Below, one piece after another: positions 8,964 to 17,054 of a stretch of DNA of 64,000 nucleotides. This DNA comes from CADEED01 sp043747875 (lineage in GTDB: Bacteria; Pseudomonadota; Gammaproteobacteria; Steroidobacterales; Steroidobacteraceae), in NCBI GenBank assembly GCA_043747875.1, contig JAYTOI010000122.1, positions 1-64,000 on the forward strand, written 5' to 3'. Each line of letters starts with the position of its first letter. Position 1 is the stretch's first letter. The notes under the pieces were generated by a model that was not told the origin of the DNA, made no database searches, and saw only the letters and a list, made by a program, of their open reading frames with translations. A program made the translations under genes and the position numbers.

Positions 8964-11045
8964 TTACGCGGGAGGCTTGCGCCAGCGCTTGAACACCGCT
9001 TCGATGTCCCCGCCCGCATCCCCGACGATGCCCGCCATCAACTGCCTTCCCAGCTCGCGATAGCTGTCGAACTGCAGCTCGCCGTAGAACTGGTTTGCCG
9101 TCGGCTGATTCGGGAATTCCGGATTCGTGCGCCAGTAACCGTAGATGTCCGCGCCCAGATGCTCGCGCAGCAGCGCTTTTAGATAGAGGATCTCGCCCTC
9201 CGTGCCGTCGGCGTAGGTCACCTGGCCGATCAGGTGCGCCTGCCGGCGCATCGCCTTGCCGTCGCCGTGGAACATGGGGTCCGCGCAGATATTCACCTCC
9301 GCGCCAAAGTCCGCTCGCGCGCGTTGCACGGCCTGTCCGAGATCGGCCAGCGTGCAGGTCGGGTCCGCGCCCGCGTCGCAGACGATGATGTAGCGGCAAC
9401 GCCGGCGCAGCAGCTCGTACACACCGAGGTTCTCGAAATGGCCGCCGTCCGCCAGATGGATGCGCGCGTCCTGCTCGTCCAGCCCCACTCCCAACATCTC
9501 GCGCAGCATGAGCTGATACCACGCGGGCCAGCGCCAGCGGCGTGGCTCGTGGCGCGGGTTGAGCACCCACACGCCCAGGCGCACGTTGAGCAGCGCCATG
9601 AGGAAGCTCATGGGCCGCGACTTGGTCGCGTACGTATCGGGATCTACCGCGGCGCCCGACACGGAGAACGCGGTGGACAGCGTCAGCTCGCCCTTCAAGT
9701 AGTGAGACGTGCGCCGGTATCCGGTGGCGCTGGACCCGCAGTACAGCGGCGTGAGGATCATGTTCTCGCCATTGCGCGCGCGCAGCTTGGCGTTCGCCGA
9801 GCTGGTCGTATTGAGCGTCGTGTTGATGATGTGGAACGGCGCGCCGGAATCGGCACGCGCGTCGGTGAGGCGGAACGTCATCGGATGACGCCCGTCGTGC
9901 TCGCCGCTGCCCTGGTGTCCGTTTTTCACTTCCGGCAGGAAGGCCTCCGCGAGCCGGCTGCGGTAGTAGCTGTGCATCGAGATCGCGTTGATGTCGCACA
10001 GCAGTGCGAACGCGATCGACAGCGCCAGCCACACCATGAACCCGGGCGTCGTGAGCAGCTGCGTGTGATACGCGAGGTGATAGAGCCCGGTGAACAGGCC
10101 GGTGAGCACGAGCACGAGCCCGAGCACCGCAAAGGTGTCCGCATGCGCGCCTTGTTTGTTGGCCTGGCGCGCCGCGAGCGCGCCGGCGATGAGCGGCCCG
10201 ATCCAACTGGCGTTGCGCGTGAAGCCCTGCGCGCCGTCCACTTTGATGTACGACGCGATGGTCTCCTCGATTCCCGACAGCACCGGCAGCATGCCGATGC
10301 CGATGCAGGCGCAGCCGCTGCCGAGAAACACGCCGAGGCGCTGCCGCAGGTATTGCCCCGCCGACAACTGGCGCAGCGGCGGCAGCACGGTGCTCAGGGC
10401 GAACAACAGCGTCGCCAGTAGATAGGTGACGAGCAGCGCCAACCCCACGATGGTGAGTACCATGAAGCCGTCGTGCGCGGGCACCGCTCCCGCGGCGGGC
10501 AGGTGCAACTGAGGCGGCCAGCTGAATTCGAACCAGTCGCCGGCCGCGAGTCCGATGGCCAACAGGAATATGGGCACCAGCACGAACAGATTGAGCAGTG
10601 TGCCCGACAGGACGCTCGCGGCCAGCGTCCAGCCCGACAGGCCCTTGCCGGTGATGAGATACCGCCCGTGCGCCCGCAGCCAGTCGAGCACCGTACCGGT
10701 ACCGTCCTCCAGGGGCAGCGCGGCGAGCTGCTGCGATTCCGTCACGGGCACGTGCGCGCGCAGCCACGTGAGACAGGAACCGATGTAACCGCCGCCGGAC
10801 ACGGTGGATAGATAGTCGATGCGCGCCATCAGCCCGCTGCGCGACAGCGTCTGCAGCACGCCCATGTTGAAGGCGGCCGAGCGGATGCCGCCGCCCGACA
10901 ACGCGAGGCCGGCCAGCGGCGCATCGGCCGGCACGCCGCCGGTCGCGCGGCGGCGCACGTCCACCCACCGCGCCTCGGCGCGCGCAACGTCTGCGAAATC
11001 CGCTGTGTATTCCGGCGTGTACTCTGGCGGGGTGGTGCCGCTCAC
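8964..11045 (-). CDS. Patatin-like phospholipase with internal membrane segments
   Basis: The 693-residue protein has patatin elements at both ends: the oxyanion loop SGGGIRS (50-56), the nucleophile region STVSGGG (Ser83 likely) and the late DGG motif in HLADGGHFENLGVYELL with VCDAG following. Between them are about six hydrophobic segments (roughly residues 125-350), so the catalytic halves flank a membrane block. It probably cleaves acyl esters of lipids at the membrane; the substrate is unknown. The GTG start at 11045 overlaps the stop of the upstream cytochrome gene (GTGA), showing translational coupling. Confidence 0.85.
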   Translation of the reverse strand: MSGTTPPEYTPEYTADFADVARAEARWVDVRRRATGGVPADAPLAGLALSGGGIRSAAFNMGVLQTLSRSGLMARIDYLSTVSGGGYIGSCLTWLRAHVPVTESQQLAALPLEDGTGTVLDWLRAHGRYLITGKGLSGWTLAASVLSGTLLNLFVLVPIFLLAIGLAAGDWFEFSWPPQLHLPAAGAVPAHDGFMVLTIVGLALLVTYLLATLLFALSTVLPPLRQLSAGQYLRQRLGVFLGSGCACIGIGMLPVLSGIEETIASYIKVDGAQGFTRNASWIGPLIAGALAARQANKQGAHADTFAVLGLVLVLTGLFTGLYHLAYHTQLLTTPGFMVWLALSIAFALLCDINAISMHSYYRSRLAEAFLPEVKNGHQGSGEHDGRHPMTFRLTDARADSGAPFHIINTTLNTTSSANAKLRARNGENMILTPLYCGSSATGYRRTSHYLKGELTLSTAFSVSGAAVDPDTYATKSRPMSFLMALLNVRLGVWVLNPRHEPRRWRWPAWYQLMLREMLGVGLDEQDARIHLADGGHFENLGVYELLRRRCRYIIVCDAGADPTCTLADLGQAVQRARADFGAEVNICADPMFHGDGKAMRRQAHLIGQVTYADGTEGEILYLKALLREHLGADIYGYWRTNPEFPNQPTANQFYGELQFDSYRELGRQLMAGIVGDAGGDIEAVFKRWRKPPA

Positions 11046-13327
11046 AGTGGCTGGCCCATCAGAGTGCAGACCGGCGGTTGATAGTCAGCCGGCGTCGCCG
11101 GGTCTTCGTGAATTTTGAGGTACTCGATGAGGGCGTAACGCTGCTCATCGGTGAGCAGCGGACCGATGACGCCTTCGGGCAGCTGGTTGTTGCCGGGATC
11201 CGCTTTGTGCCTGCCCCACGTCGCCGGGTCGGCTGCAAATGCGTGCCCGGTGTTGTGGTTGCCCTTGAGCGAGGTATCCAGCCAGAAGCCGTCGTCGTTG
11301 CCGTCCTCGTCGGGCGCCGTCACGTAGCCCAGATGCACCGCGTCGTACTCGCGCCGGCCGACGAAGAACTTCTGGTCGCGCTTCTCGGGCGGCAACAGCA
11401 TCTGGTAGACCGTCGGCACCGAGCCGTTGTGCAGGAACGGCGGTGTCGCCCACACCCCCGACAGCGGACGCGGTTTGTAGCCCGCGAATTCCTGCGGCAG
11501 GTCGAGCGCACCGAAGCCCTCGAGACACTGCTGCGTCGCATAGTCGATGCCGAAGTCCGCGTAGTAGCGGTTCTTGATGAGGATGCCCGCGAGATTCAAC
11601 GCGATGCCCTCGCTGAGGCGCGTCACGTCGAGCTTCGCCAGATCGAGCTCGATGGTGCGCGTGCCATAGCGCACGTCCCACAGCAGGTTCACGAGATGGC
11701 ATTGTTCGTTGCAGTCCAGCGGATCGTCGGGCATCTGTCCGGCAGCCGGCACGGCTGGCAGTGGCCCACCATCCTCGTGCACGACAGTCGCGACCAACGC
11801 GGCGTCGATGGCCGCGAACACGTCGGGGGTCGGCACCGGCGTCGCGCTGGCATCGGGATCTGGATAGGACGTCAGCAGGTCTTGCAACGCGGCGGTCGGC
11901 GCGCCGCGCGCCGCGCGCGCCTGCACGACTTCGGTGAGGCGGAACCGCACGTCGCGCTGCAGCTCGCGAATGCGCAGCGGCCGCAGCGCCGCCTGCAGGT
12001 CGGTGTTGGCGAGCCCGGTTTCGGACAGGTCGTAGTGCCGCTCCATGAAGCCGCTTGCCGCGGTGGGATCGGTGCCGATGTGCGCGAGCGGAATGACTTC
12101 GATGCGCCATTCGAGACCCGCCGGCTTCAACGGCGCGCTCGCGAGCGCGCGCGATTTCCCGGACACGTTCGGTCCGTGGCAGCCGCGACAGTGCAGCTCG
12201 AACAACGCGCCGCCCGCGGCGGCTTTATTCCGATCGATCGCGCCGAGCAGGTCTTCGGGCCAGCGTGGCGGGCGTAACAATTGCAACGTGTGCTCGATAC
12301 GCGTGAGCCCTGGCACATCCACCGTGCTGCGATAGCGCTCGCGACCCGGCAGCGGCTCGAACATGTCGCTGCGCAGCGGCGCGATGGCACCGACGCCCAG
12401 CGCCTCACCGACGTTGCGCGCCAGCGGCTGCGACACCGAGGCGTTGTATTGCACCCAGTCGAACTTCCAGATGTTCCAGACGTAGGGATAGCTCACCGGC
12501 GCGTCGCCCGCCTGGTAGTTAGCCGCCACCAGATGGTCGCCGAAGGCCGTGTTGCCGATGCGGCCGAGCGCATCGGTGCGGCCGAAGCCCTCGTGCACCG
12601 GGTAGAGCTTGCGCAGCGGATTGTTCTGTCCGCTGCCGAGCATCGCGGAGATCGTGGCGCGCAGCGCCGCGCGCAATTGCGGCTTGGCGCGCGGATAGCC
12701 GTCGCCGAGCACTTTCTTCGCGAAGCGGTTGAACTTCCACGGACTCGCCGAGGTGTTGATGAGCGACGCCAGCAGCGTCGGCGCGAAGCTGCCGCGCGAC
12801 ATGTCCGTGAACGCGTGCATCGCCTGGCCGCCGTCGATGCGGATGGCGCGCGTCTTGCCGTTCTTCGTGACGTGGATTTCGCCCGTGTGACAGGCGGCAC
12901 AGGTAATGTCGAGCACGTATTCGCCGATCTGCGGATTGAAATGCTTCGTGAAGCCGATCGGAAGCTGGTCCGGATTCGCGGCGCTCGGTTCCGGGTCGAC
13001 CAGGAACCGGTATTGGCGCATGTGCGCCGGATCGGCGAAGCGCCGCTTCGACAGCGGCAGCTCGAGGTTCACGAACCAGTCGTAGCGCACTGCGCCCGCG
13101 GAGGCGCCCTGCGGCACGGACGTGCCCTGCGGGGTGTAGTAATAACGCTGGCGCAGCTCGGTGTTCTGGGCGGTGCCCCATCCCTGATCGAGCCAGACAT
13201 ATTCGTTGACGGCTTCGAGCGCCGGTATGGTGCGCACGGGCCACAACACGAACCACGCGAACAGACCGACGGCTGCGACGACGGCAAGCGCCACCAGCGC
13301 CAGGACCCATTTGAATAGACGATGCAT
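11042..13327 (-). CDS. RoxA/RoxB-like dihaem cytochrome c family protein
   Basis: A 761-residue exported protein: one N-terminal membrane anchor (about residues 8-30), then haem motifs CAACH (143-147) and CRGCH (380-384). The C-terminal part (GVWATPPFLHNGSVPTVYQML and later GNHNTGHAF) resembles the RoxA group of dihaem proteins, related to cytochrome c peroxidases. RoxA itself cleaves polyisoprene with O2; whether this homologue is an oxygenase or a peroxidase cannot be told. A third cluster, CNEQCH at 539-544, is a CX3CH spacing. The start ATG at 13327 has GGGAG eight bases upstream; a start 15 codons further out is less likely. Confidence 0.8.
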   Translation of the reverse strand: MHRLFKWVLALVALAVVAAVGLFAWFVLWPVRTIPALEAVNEYVWLDQGWGTAQNTELRQRYYYTPQGTSVPQGASAGAVRYDWFVNLELPLSKRRFADPAHMRQYRFLVDPEPSAANPDQLPIGFTKHFNPQIGEYVLDITCAACHTGEIHVTKNGKTRAIRIDGGQAMHAFTDMSRGSFAPTLLASLINTSASPWKFNRFAKKVLGDGYPRAKPQLRAALRATISAMLGSGQNNPLRKLYPVHEGFGRTDALGRIGNTAFGDHLVAANYQAGDAPVSYPYVWNIWKFDWVQYNASVSQPLARNVGEALGVGAIAPLRSDMFEPLPGRERYRSTVDVPGLTRIEHTLQLLRPPRWPEDLLGAIDRNKAAAGGALFELHCRGCHGPNVSGKSRALASAPLKPAGLEWRIEVIPLAHIGTDPTAASGFMERHYDLSETGLANTDLQAALRPLRIRELQRDVRFRLTEVVQARAARGAPTAALQDLLTSYPDPDASATPVPTPDVFAAIDAALVATVVHEDGGPLPAVPAAGQMPDDPLDCNEQCHLVNLLWDVRYGTRTIELDLAKLDVTRLSEGIALNLAGILIKNRYYADFGIDYATQQCLEGFGALDLPQEFAGYKPRPLSGVWATPPFLHNGSVPTVYQMLLPPEKRDQKFFVGRREYDAVHLGYVTAPDEDGNDDGFWLDTSLKGNHNTGHAFAADPATWGRHKADPGNNQLPEGVIGPLLTDEQRYALIEYLKIHEDPATPADYQPPVCTLMGQPL

Positions 13328-13393
13328 CGCGTTACTCCCTGCGCGAATCTGTCGCATACTCCAAACAAACAACTGCGCGACAGGACGGCGATT

Positions 13394-15181
13394 GTGTACG
13401 GCATCAGGGATGTTGCAACCGTTTCTTTTTTACGGCGCCTTGCTGCCGTCGCGTTAGTTAGTCTGGCAATTCCCGTCTACGGTCAGGTGGATGCTCCACC
13501 GTCCGTCCAGTCTGTCGGGGATTCTCTGAGAGAATTCATCGTACTCGGCGACCAAGGCGTGAATCTCGACTTGCTGAAGGGCGGCGCTCAGCTACTCGAG
13601 GACCGCGCCGGCACTCTCGACATCGAAGGAATCAGCCGGGCACCCGCGAATACGGGATTCGTCGCCGCGACGCCGGAGTCCGCCAACGTCGGCTTTTCGT
13701 CGTCGGCGTGGTGGGTGCGCTTCACCGTGCGCAACGCGGCGGACGCGCCGCGGCTCATATACCTGCGGCAAAACTATCCATTGATCGACTCGCTCGATTT
13801 CTTCGAGCCCACTGGCGGCCAGTGGCGCCGGCACGCCACCGGTGACCGGCGGCCGTTCGGCACCCGCGACGTGGCGCACCGGGACTTCCTTTTTCCCATC
13901 GACCTGCCTGAGCGCTCCGAGCGCACCTTCTACGTGCGCTACCAGTCGCAGGGTCCGGTGGACATCAATCTTTCTCTGTTAGGCCCCAATCAGATTGCCG
14001 AGGAGATCAGCCGCGAAAACCTCGCCTACGGTGGCTATTTCGGCTGCGTGTTCATGCTGCTGGTGTGGAGTGGCCTGGTGTATGTCGCCGTGCGCGATCA
14101 CGCGTTCCTGGCCTACTTCGCGTACGTCGCGGTGTTCGGACTGTACATGGGCGTGAACACCGGCTTCGCATTCCAATATCTCTGGCCCGACAGCCCGAAC
14201 TGGGCCAACTCCTGTCTGCTCGCGCTACTCAACACTGCGCTGATCACTGCACTGCAGTTCTCGCTGACCATCCTGCGCGCGCACGACTACGCGCCGCGTC
14301 TGGCGACCGTGGCGCGCGTCCTGCAGATCCTCGCGGCGCTGCAGATCGCCCTGATGCCGTTGATGGCGTACTCCGTGCTGGTGCGGCCGGTGGCGCTGCT
14401 CATCCTCGTGGCCGTGGTATTCATGCTCGCGCTCGGCGGCATCTGCATGGTGGCCGGCTCGCGCCCTGCACGGTTCTACGTGCTGGCGTGGGGCGCGTTC
14501 CTCGCCGGCTCCATCGTGTTCCTGCTCAAGAACTTCGGCGTCGTGCCGCACACCTTCATGACGCAGCACAGTTGGCAGATGGGCGCGCTGGTCGAGATGA
14601 TCCTGCTGTCGATGACGCTGTCGAGCCGCATGAACGAGCTCAAGCACCAGAGCCGCACCGACCCGCTGACGCTGCTCGGCAACCGGCGGCTGTTCGACGA
14701 CATCCTGCCCGTCGAGTTCGCACAGGCGCGCGAGCAGAAGCGTCCGCTGTCGCTGATGGTGCTCGATATCGATCACTTCAAGGCCTACAACGACAAGCAC
14801 GGCCACGCACAAGGTGACGAGGCCATCAAGCTGGTCGGTGCCGCACTGCGTCGCCACGCACGCAAGCCGCTCGTCGCATTCCGCTACGGCGGCGAAGAGT
14901 TCTGCGTGATCCTCCCGGGCACGAACGCCGAGGCCGCGGCACAGGTAGCCGAGCGGCTGCGCGCGTCGGTGCAGGCCGTGGTGCCCGGCGATCTCGAGCT
15001 CACCGTCAGCGTCGGTTACGCCTGCCTGACCGCCGACGAATTCCCAGGCCCAGACAAGCTGTTCGAAGCCGCCGACGGGGCGATGTACGCCGCCAAGGCC
15101 GCGGGTCGGAATCGCGTCGCGGAATTCCACGGTCGACGCACCGACGATCCCGCCGCGTCCATGGCCGGCAGGCCAGGCTGA
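13394..15181 (+). CDS. Membrane diguanylate cyclase with 7TM-DISM sensor
   Basis: A 595-residue protein: signal peptide, a periplasmic 7TMR-DISMED2-type beta domain (about 60-200), seven membrane helices (about 205-400) and a C-terminal GGDEF domain. The cyclase has an intact signature in FRYGGEEFCVIL and the metal-binding DIDHFKAYNDKHGHAQGDE, so it should make cyclic di-GMP from GTP; the sensor probably reads a periplasmic ligand. The GTG start at 13394 is preceded by AGGACGG; an ATG at 13322 would overlap the divergent cytochrome start and lacks such a site. The gene stands alone, diverging from the RoxA-like gene over 66 bases. Confidence 0.9.
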   Translation: MYGIRDVATVSFLRRLAAVALVSLAIPVYGQVDAPPSVQSVGDSLREFIVLGDQGVNLDLLKGGAQLLEDRAGTLDIEGISRAPANTGFVAATPESANVGFSSSAWWVRFTVRNAADAPRLIYLRQNYPLIDSLDFFEPTGGQWRRHATGDRRPFGTRDVAHRDFLFPIDLPERSERTFYVRYQSQGPVDINLSLLGPNQIAEEISRENLAYGGYFGCVFMLLVWSGLVYVAVRDHAFLAYFAYVAVFGLYMGVNTGFAFQYLWPDSPNWANSCLLALLNTALITALQFSLTILRAHDYAPRLATVARVLQILAALQIALMPLMAYSVLVRPVALLILVAVVFMLALGGICMVAGSRPARFYVLAWGAFLAGSIVFLLKNFGVVPHTFMTQHSWQMGALVEMILLSMTLSSRMNELKHQSRTDPLTLLGNRRLFDDILPVEFAQAREQKRPLSLMVLDIDHFKAYNDKHGHAQGDEAIKLVGAALRRHARKPLVAFRYGGEEFCVILPGTNAEAAAQVAERLRASVQAVVPGDLELTVSVGYACLTADEFPGPDKLFEAADGAMYAAKAAGRNRVAEFHGRRTDDPAASMAGRPG

Positions 15182-15223
15182 CGAATCCGCCCGGTTCATA
15201 GGTCCAACGGGACGTTGCGGTTG

Positions 15224-15259
15224 TTACTACATCCGTCATAGACTCGGCGACACCTGTAG
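15224..15259 (+). promoter_or_regulatory. Candidate BlaI operator upstream of blaI
   Basis: Three boxes TTACTACAT, GTCATAGA and CTGTAG are separated by 2 and 11 bases. The same boxes at exactly the same spacing precede the second M56 gene at 17010. CTACA and TGTAG form inverted TACA/TGTA half-sites like those bound by BlaI/MecI repressors, and the first two boxes form an imperfect dyad. TAGACT here (TAGATT in the second copy) could be part of a -10 element. Confidence 0.6.
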
Positions 15260-15270
15260 GGAGTATGCCG

Positions 15271-15642
15271 ATGGTCGAACCGAAATTGAGCCAGCTCGAG
15301 CTGCGCATCATGGCCGAGCTGTGGGGACACGGACCGCGCGCCATTCGCGAGATCCACGAGGCATTCCCGAAGAAGGACCGTCCGGCGTACACCACCGTCC
15401 AGACCATGATCTACCGCCTCGAGACCAAGGGCGCGGTCAAGCGCATCAAGAAGATCGGCAACGCACACGTGTTCGAGGCGACGACCACGCGCGCCTCGGT
15501 TCAGACGCGGCTGCTCAAGGAGTTGCTCGGCCTGTTTGGTGGCAACGCGCGACCGGTGATGGCGCACCTGGTCGAAATGGGCAAGATCTCGCGTGACGAC
15601 ATCGAGGAGGCGGCCAAACTACTTCGGGAGAAGGACAAGTGA
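15271..15642 (+). CDS. blaI: BlaI/MecI/CopY family transcriptional repressor
   Basis: A 123-residue winged-helix repressor of the BlaI type: LSQLELRIMAELW opens the domain, YTTVQTMIYRLETKGAVKR is the recognition helix and wing, and a short C-terminal dimerisation part follows. Such repressors are inactivated by cleavage by their membrane M56 partner. Two in-frame ATGs exist; AGGGAG at 15258-15263 is correctly spaced only for the one at 15271, not 15265. The stop overlaps the GTG start of the M56 gene. The conserved boxes just upstream suggest autorepression. Confidence 0.9.
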   Translation: MVEPKLSQLELRIMAELWGHGPRAIREIHEAFPKKDRPAYTTVQTMIYRLETKGAVKRIKKIGNAHVFEATTTRASVQTRLLKELLGLFGGNARPVMAHLVEMGKISRDDIEEAAKLLREKDK

Positions 15643-16970
15643 GCGCGCTGCTGGACCATCTGTGGCAGTCCACGCTATTCGGCCTCGCCGTATGGCTGAT
15701 CACGCTGGCGCTGGTGTCCAACCGCGCCGCCGTCCGCCACGCGCTGTGGTTCGCGGCCTCGCTCAAATTCCTCGTTCCGTTCGCGCCGCTCGTGTGGCTG
15801 GGCCAGTGGATCGGCATGGCGCCCGAGTACGACACGCTGGCTCCCGCGTCGCCCATCGACCGGGCCTTGCAGATCGCCGCCCCGATCATCGCGCCGTCGG
15901 CGCAGCTCACGGATGTCGCGCACGCGTTTCCGTGGCTGTCGTTGCTCGCGTTCGCGTGGCTGGCAGGCGGACTCGTCGCGGCCGTGCGCTGGTTCAACGC
16001 GTGGCGCGGGGCGCAGGCGGCGGTGCGCGATGCCTGGCCGGTGCTCAACGACGACGGACTCGACGTGCGCGCGTCGCCCGATGCGGGCGAGCCTGCCGTG
16101 GCGCGCATCCTGCGCCCCGTCGTGCTGGTGCCCGCGGGGCTGGTGGATGCGCTGTCGCGCGCCGAGCTGCGCGTCGTACTCGCGCACGAGCGCGAGCACA
16201 TCGTGCGGCGTGACAACCTGAAGACCGGGCTGCACATGCTGGTCGAGACGCTGTTCTGGTTCCACCCGATGGTGTGGTGGATCGGCCGGCACATGGTCGA
16301 GGAACGCGAGCGCGCCTGTGACGAGGCCGTGGTCGACGGGGGCCATGAAGGCCGTGACTATGCGGCCGGGATTCTCGCCGTGTGCCGCCACTGCTGCGCC
16401 GACCGGCGCTTGCCCGGCACCATCTCCGCGCTGTCGGGAGATCTGCCGCAGCGCATCGGGCGCATCATCGGCGGCTCGCAGCCCCTGGCGCTCGGGCTGG
16501 TGAAGGCGATGGCGCTGTCGACGCTCGTGGTCGCGCTGGTCACCGTGCCGGTCACGGCCGGTGCCGTGAAGGACGAACGTGCGCGGCAGGAAGCCTTCGT
16601 ACAGAACGCGCGGGCGCTCGGCAGCGCGCAGCTGTCTGTCGCGCCCGTGTCTTCGGGTGGTGCGCGCACGCGCGTGGTCGCCGGCGTACACGAGTTGCGC
16701 ATCGAGAACGTCACGATGCTGGATCTGGTCGCGCTCGCCTACGACGTCGATCCGTCGCACATCAACGGCGGAGAGGTGCTCGGCACGCAGCGCTACGACA
16801 TCAGCGCGAAGGCGACTTCGTCGTTCGCCGCTCCGGAGCGCTTCGAACCGGCGGCGCTGCGCGGCGTGGTCAGCAAACTACTCGGAGCGCACTTCCGCTT
16901 CGAGGTGTACGTCAACAAGCGCTGCCAGGCGCCCTGCGGCCCGCGGGCGCTGACGCTCGAACCCCGGTAA
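15639..16970 (+). CDS. BlaR1-like M56 membrane metallopeptidase with DUF3738 tail
   Basis: A 443-residue protein of the BlaR1/MecR1 peptidase family M56. Membrane helices lie at about 5-25, 35-55, 95-120 and 290-312. The zinc site HEREH is at residues 183-187 in LAHEREHIVRRDN, and FWFHPMVWWIGR is the family's conserved segment. In place of the penicillin-binding sensor of true BlaR1 the periplasmic tail is a DUF3738 (TIGR03435)-like domain (about 345-440) ending in CQAPCG. It probably senses an unknown envelope signal and cleaves the BlaI repressor encoded directly before it (GTGA overlap). Confidence 0.85.
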   Translation: MSALLDHLWQSTLFGLAVWLITLALVSNRAAVRHALWFAASLKFLVPFAPLVWLGQWIGMAPEYDTLAPASPIDRALQIAAPIIAPSAQLTDVAHAFPWLSLLAFAWLAGGLVAAVRWFNAWRGAQAAVRDAWPVLNDDGLDVRASPDAGEPAVARILRPVVLVPAGLVDALSRAELRVVLAHEREHIVRRDNLKTGLHMLVETLFWFHPMVWWIGRHMVEERERACDEAVVDGGHEGRDYAAGILAVCRHCCADRRLPGTISALSGDLPQRIGRIIGGSQPLALGLVKAMALSTLVVALVTVPVTAGAVKDERARQEAFVQNARALGSAQLSVAPVSSGGARTRVVAGVHELRIENVTMLDLVALAYDVDPSHINGGEVLGTQRYDISAKATSSFAAPERFEPAALRGVVSKLLGAHFRFEVYVNKRCQAPCGPRALTLEPR

Positions 16971-17009
16971 CCCGAGAGCTCGACCCAATCCGCATGCGCG
17001 TGCCGCGTA

Positions 17010-17045
17010 TTACTACATGAGTCATAGATTGAGCCACATCTGTAG
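17010..17045 (+). promoter_or_regulatory. Second copy of the candidate BlaI operator
   Basis: TTACTACAT, GTCATAGA and CTGTAG occur with the same 2- and 11-base spacers as at 15224-15259, 9 bases before the start of the second M56 gene. Conservation of three boxes and both spacings while the spacer bases differ points to selection for protein binding rather than recent duplication. Confidence 0.6.
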
Positions 17046-17054
17046 TGTATTCCG

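Noticed and set aside
8923..10968. A 681-codon minus-strand frame overlapping the patatin gene
   Set aside because: Arg/Ala/Gly-rich shadow of the patatin frame without domains; the patatin frame has the active-site motifs and membrane helices.
15639..16970. Beta-lactam resistance (true BlaR1)
   Set aside because: No penicillin-binding sensor domain and no beta-lactamase gene in the window; the tail is DUF3738-like.
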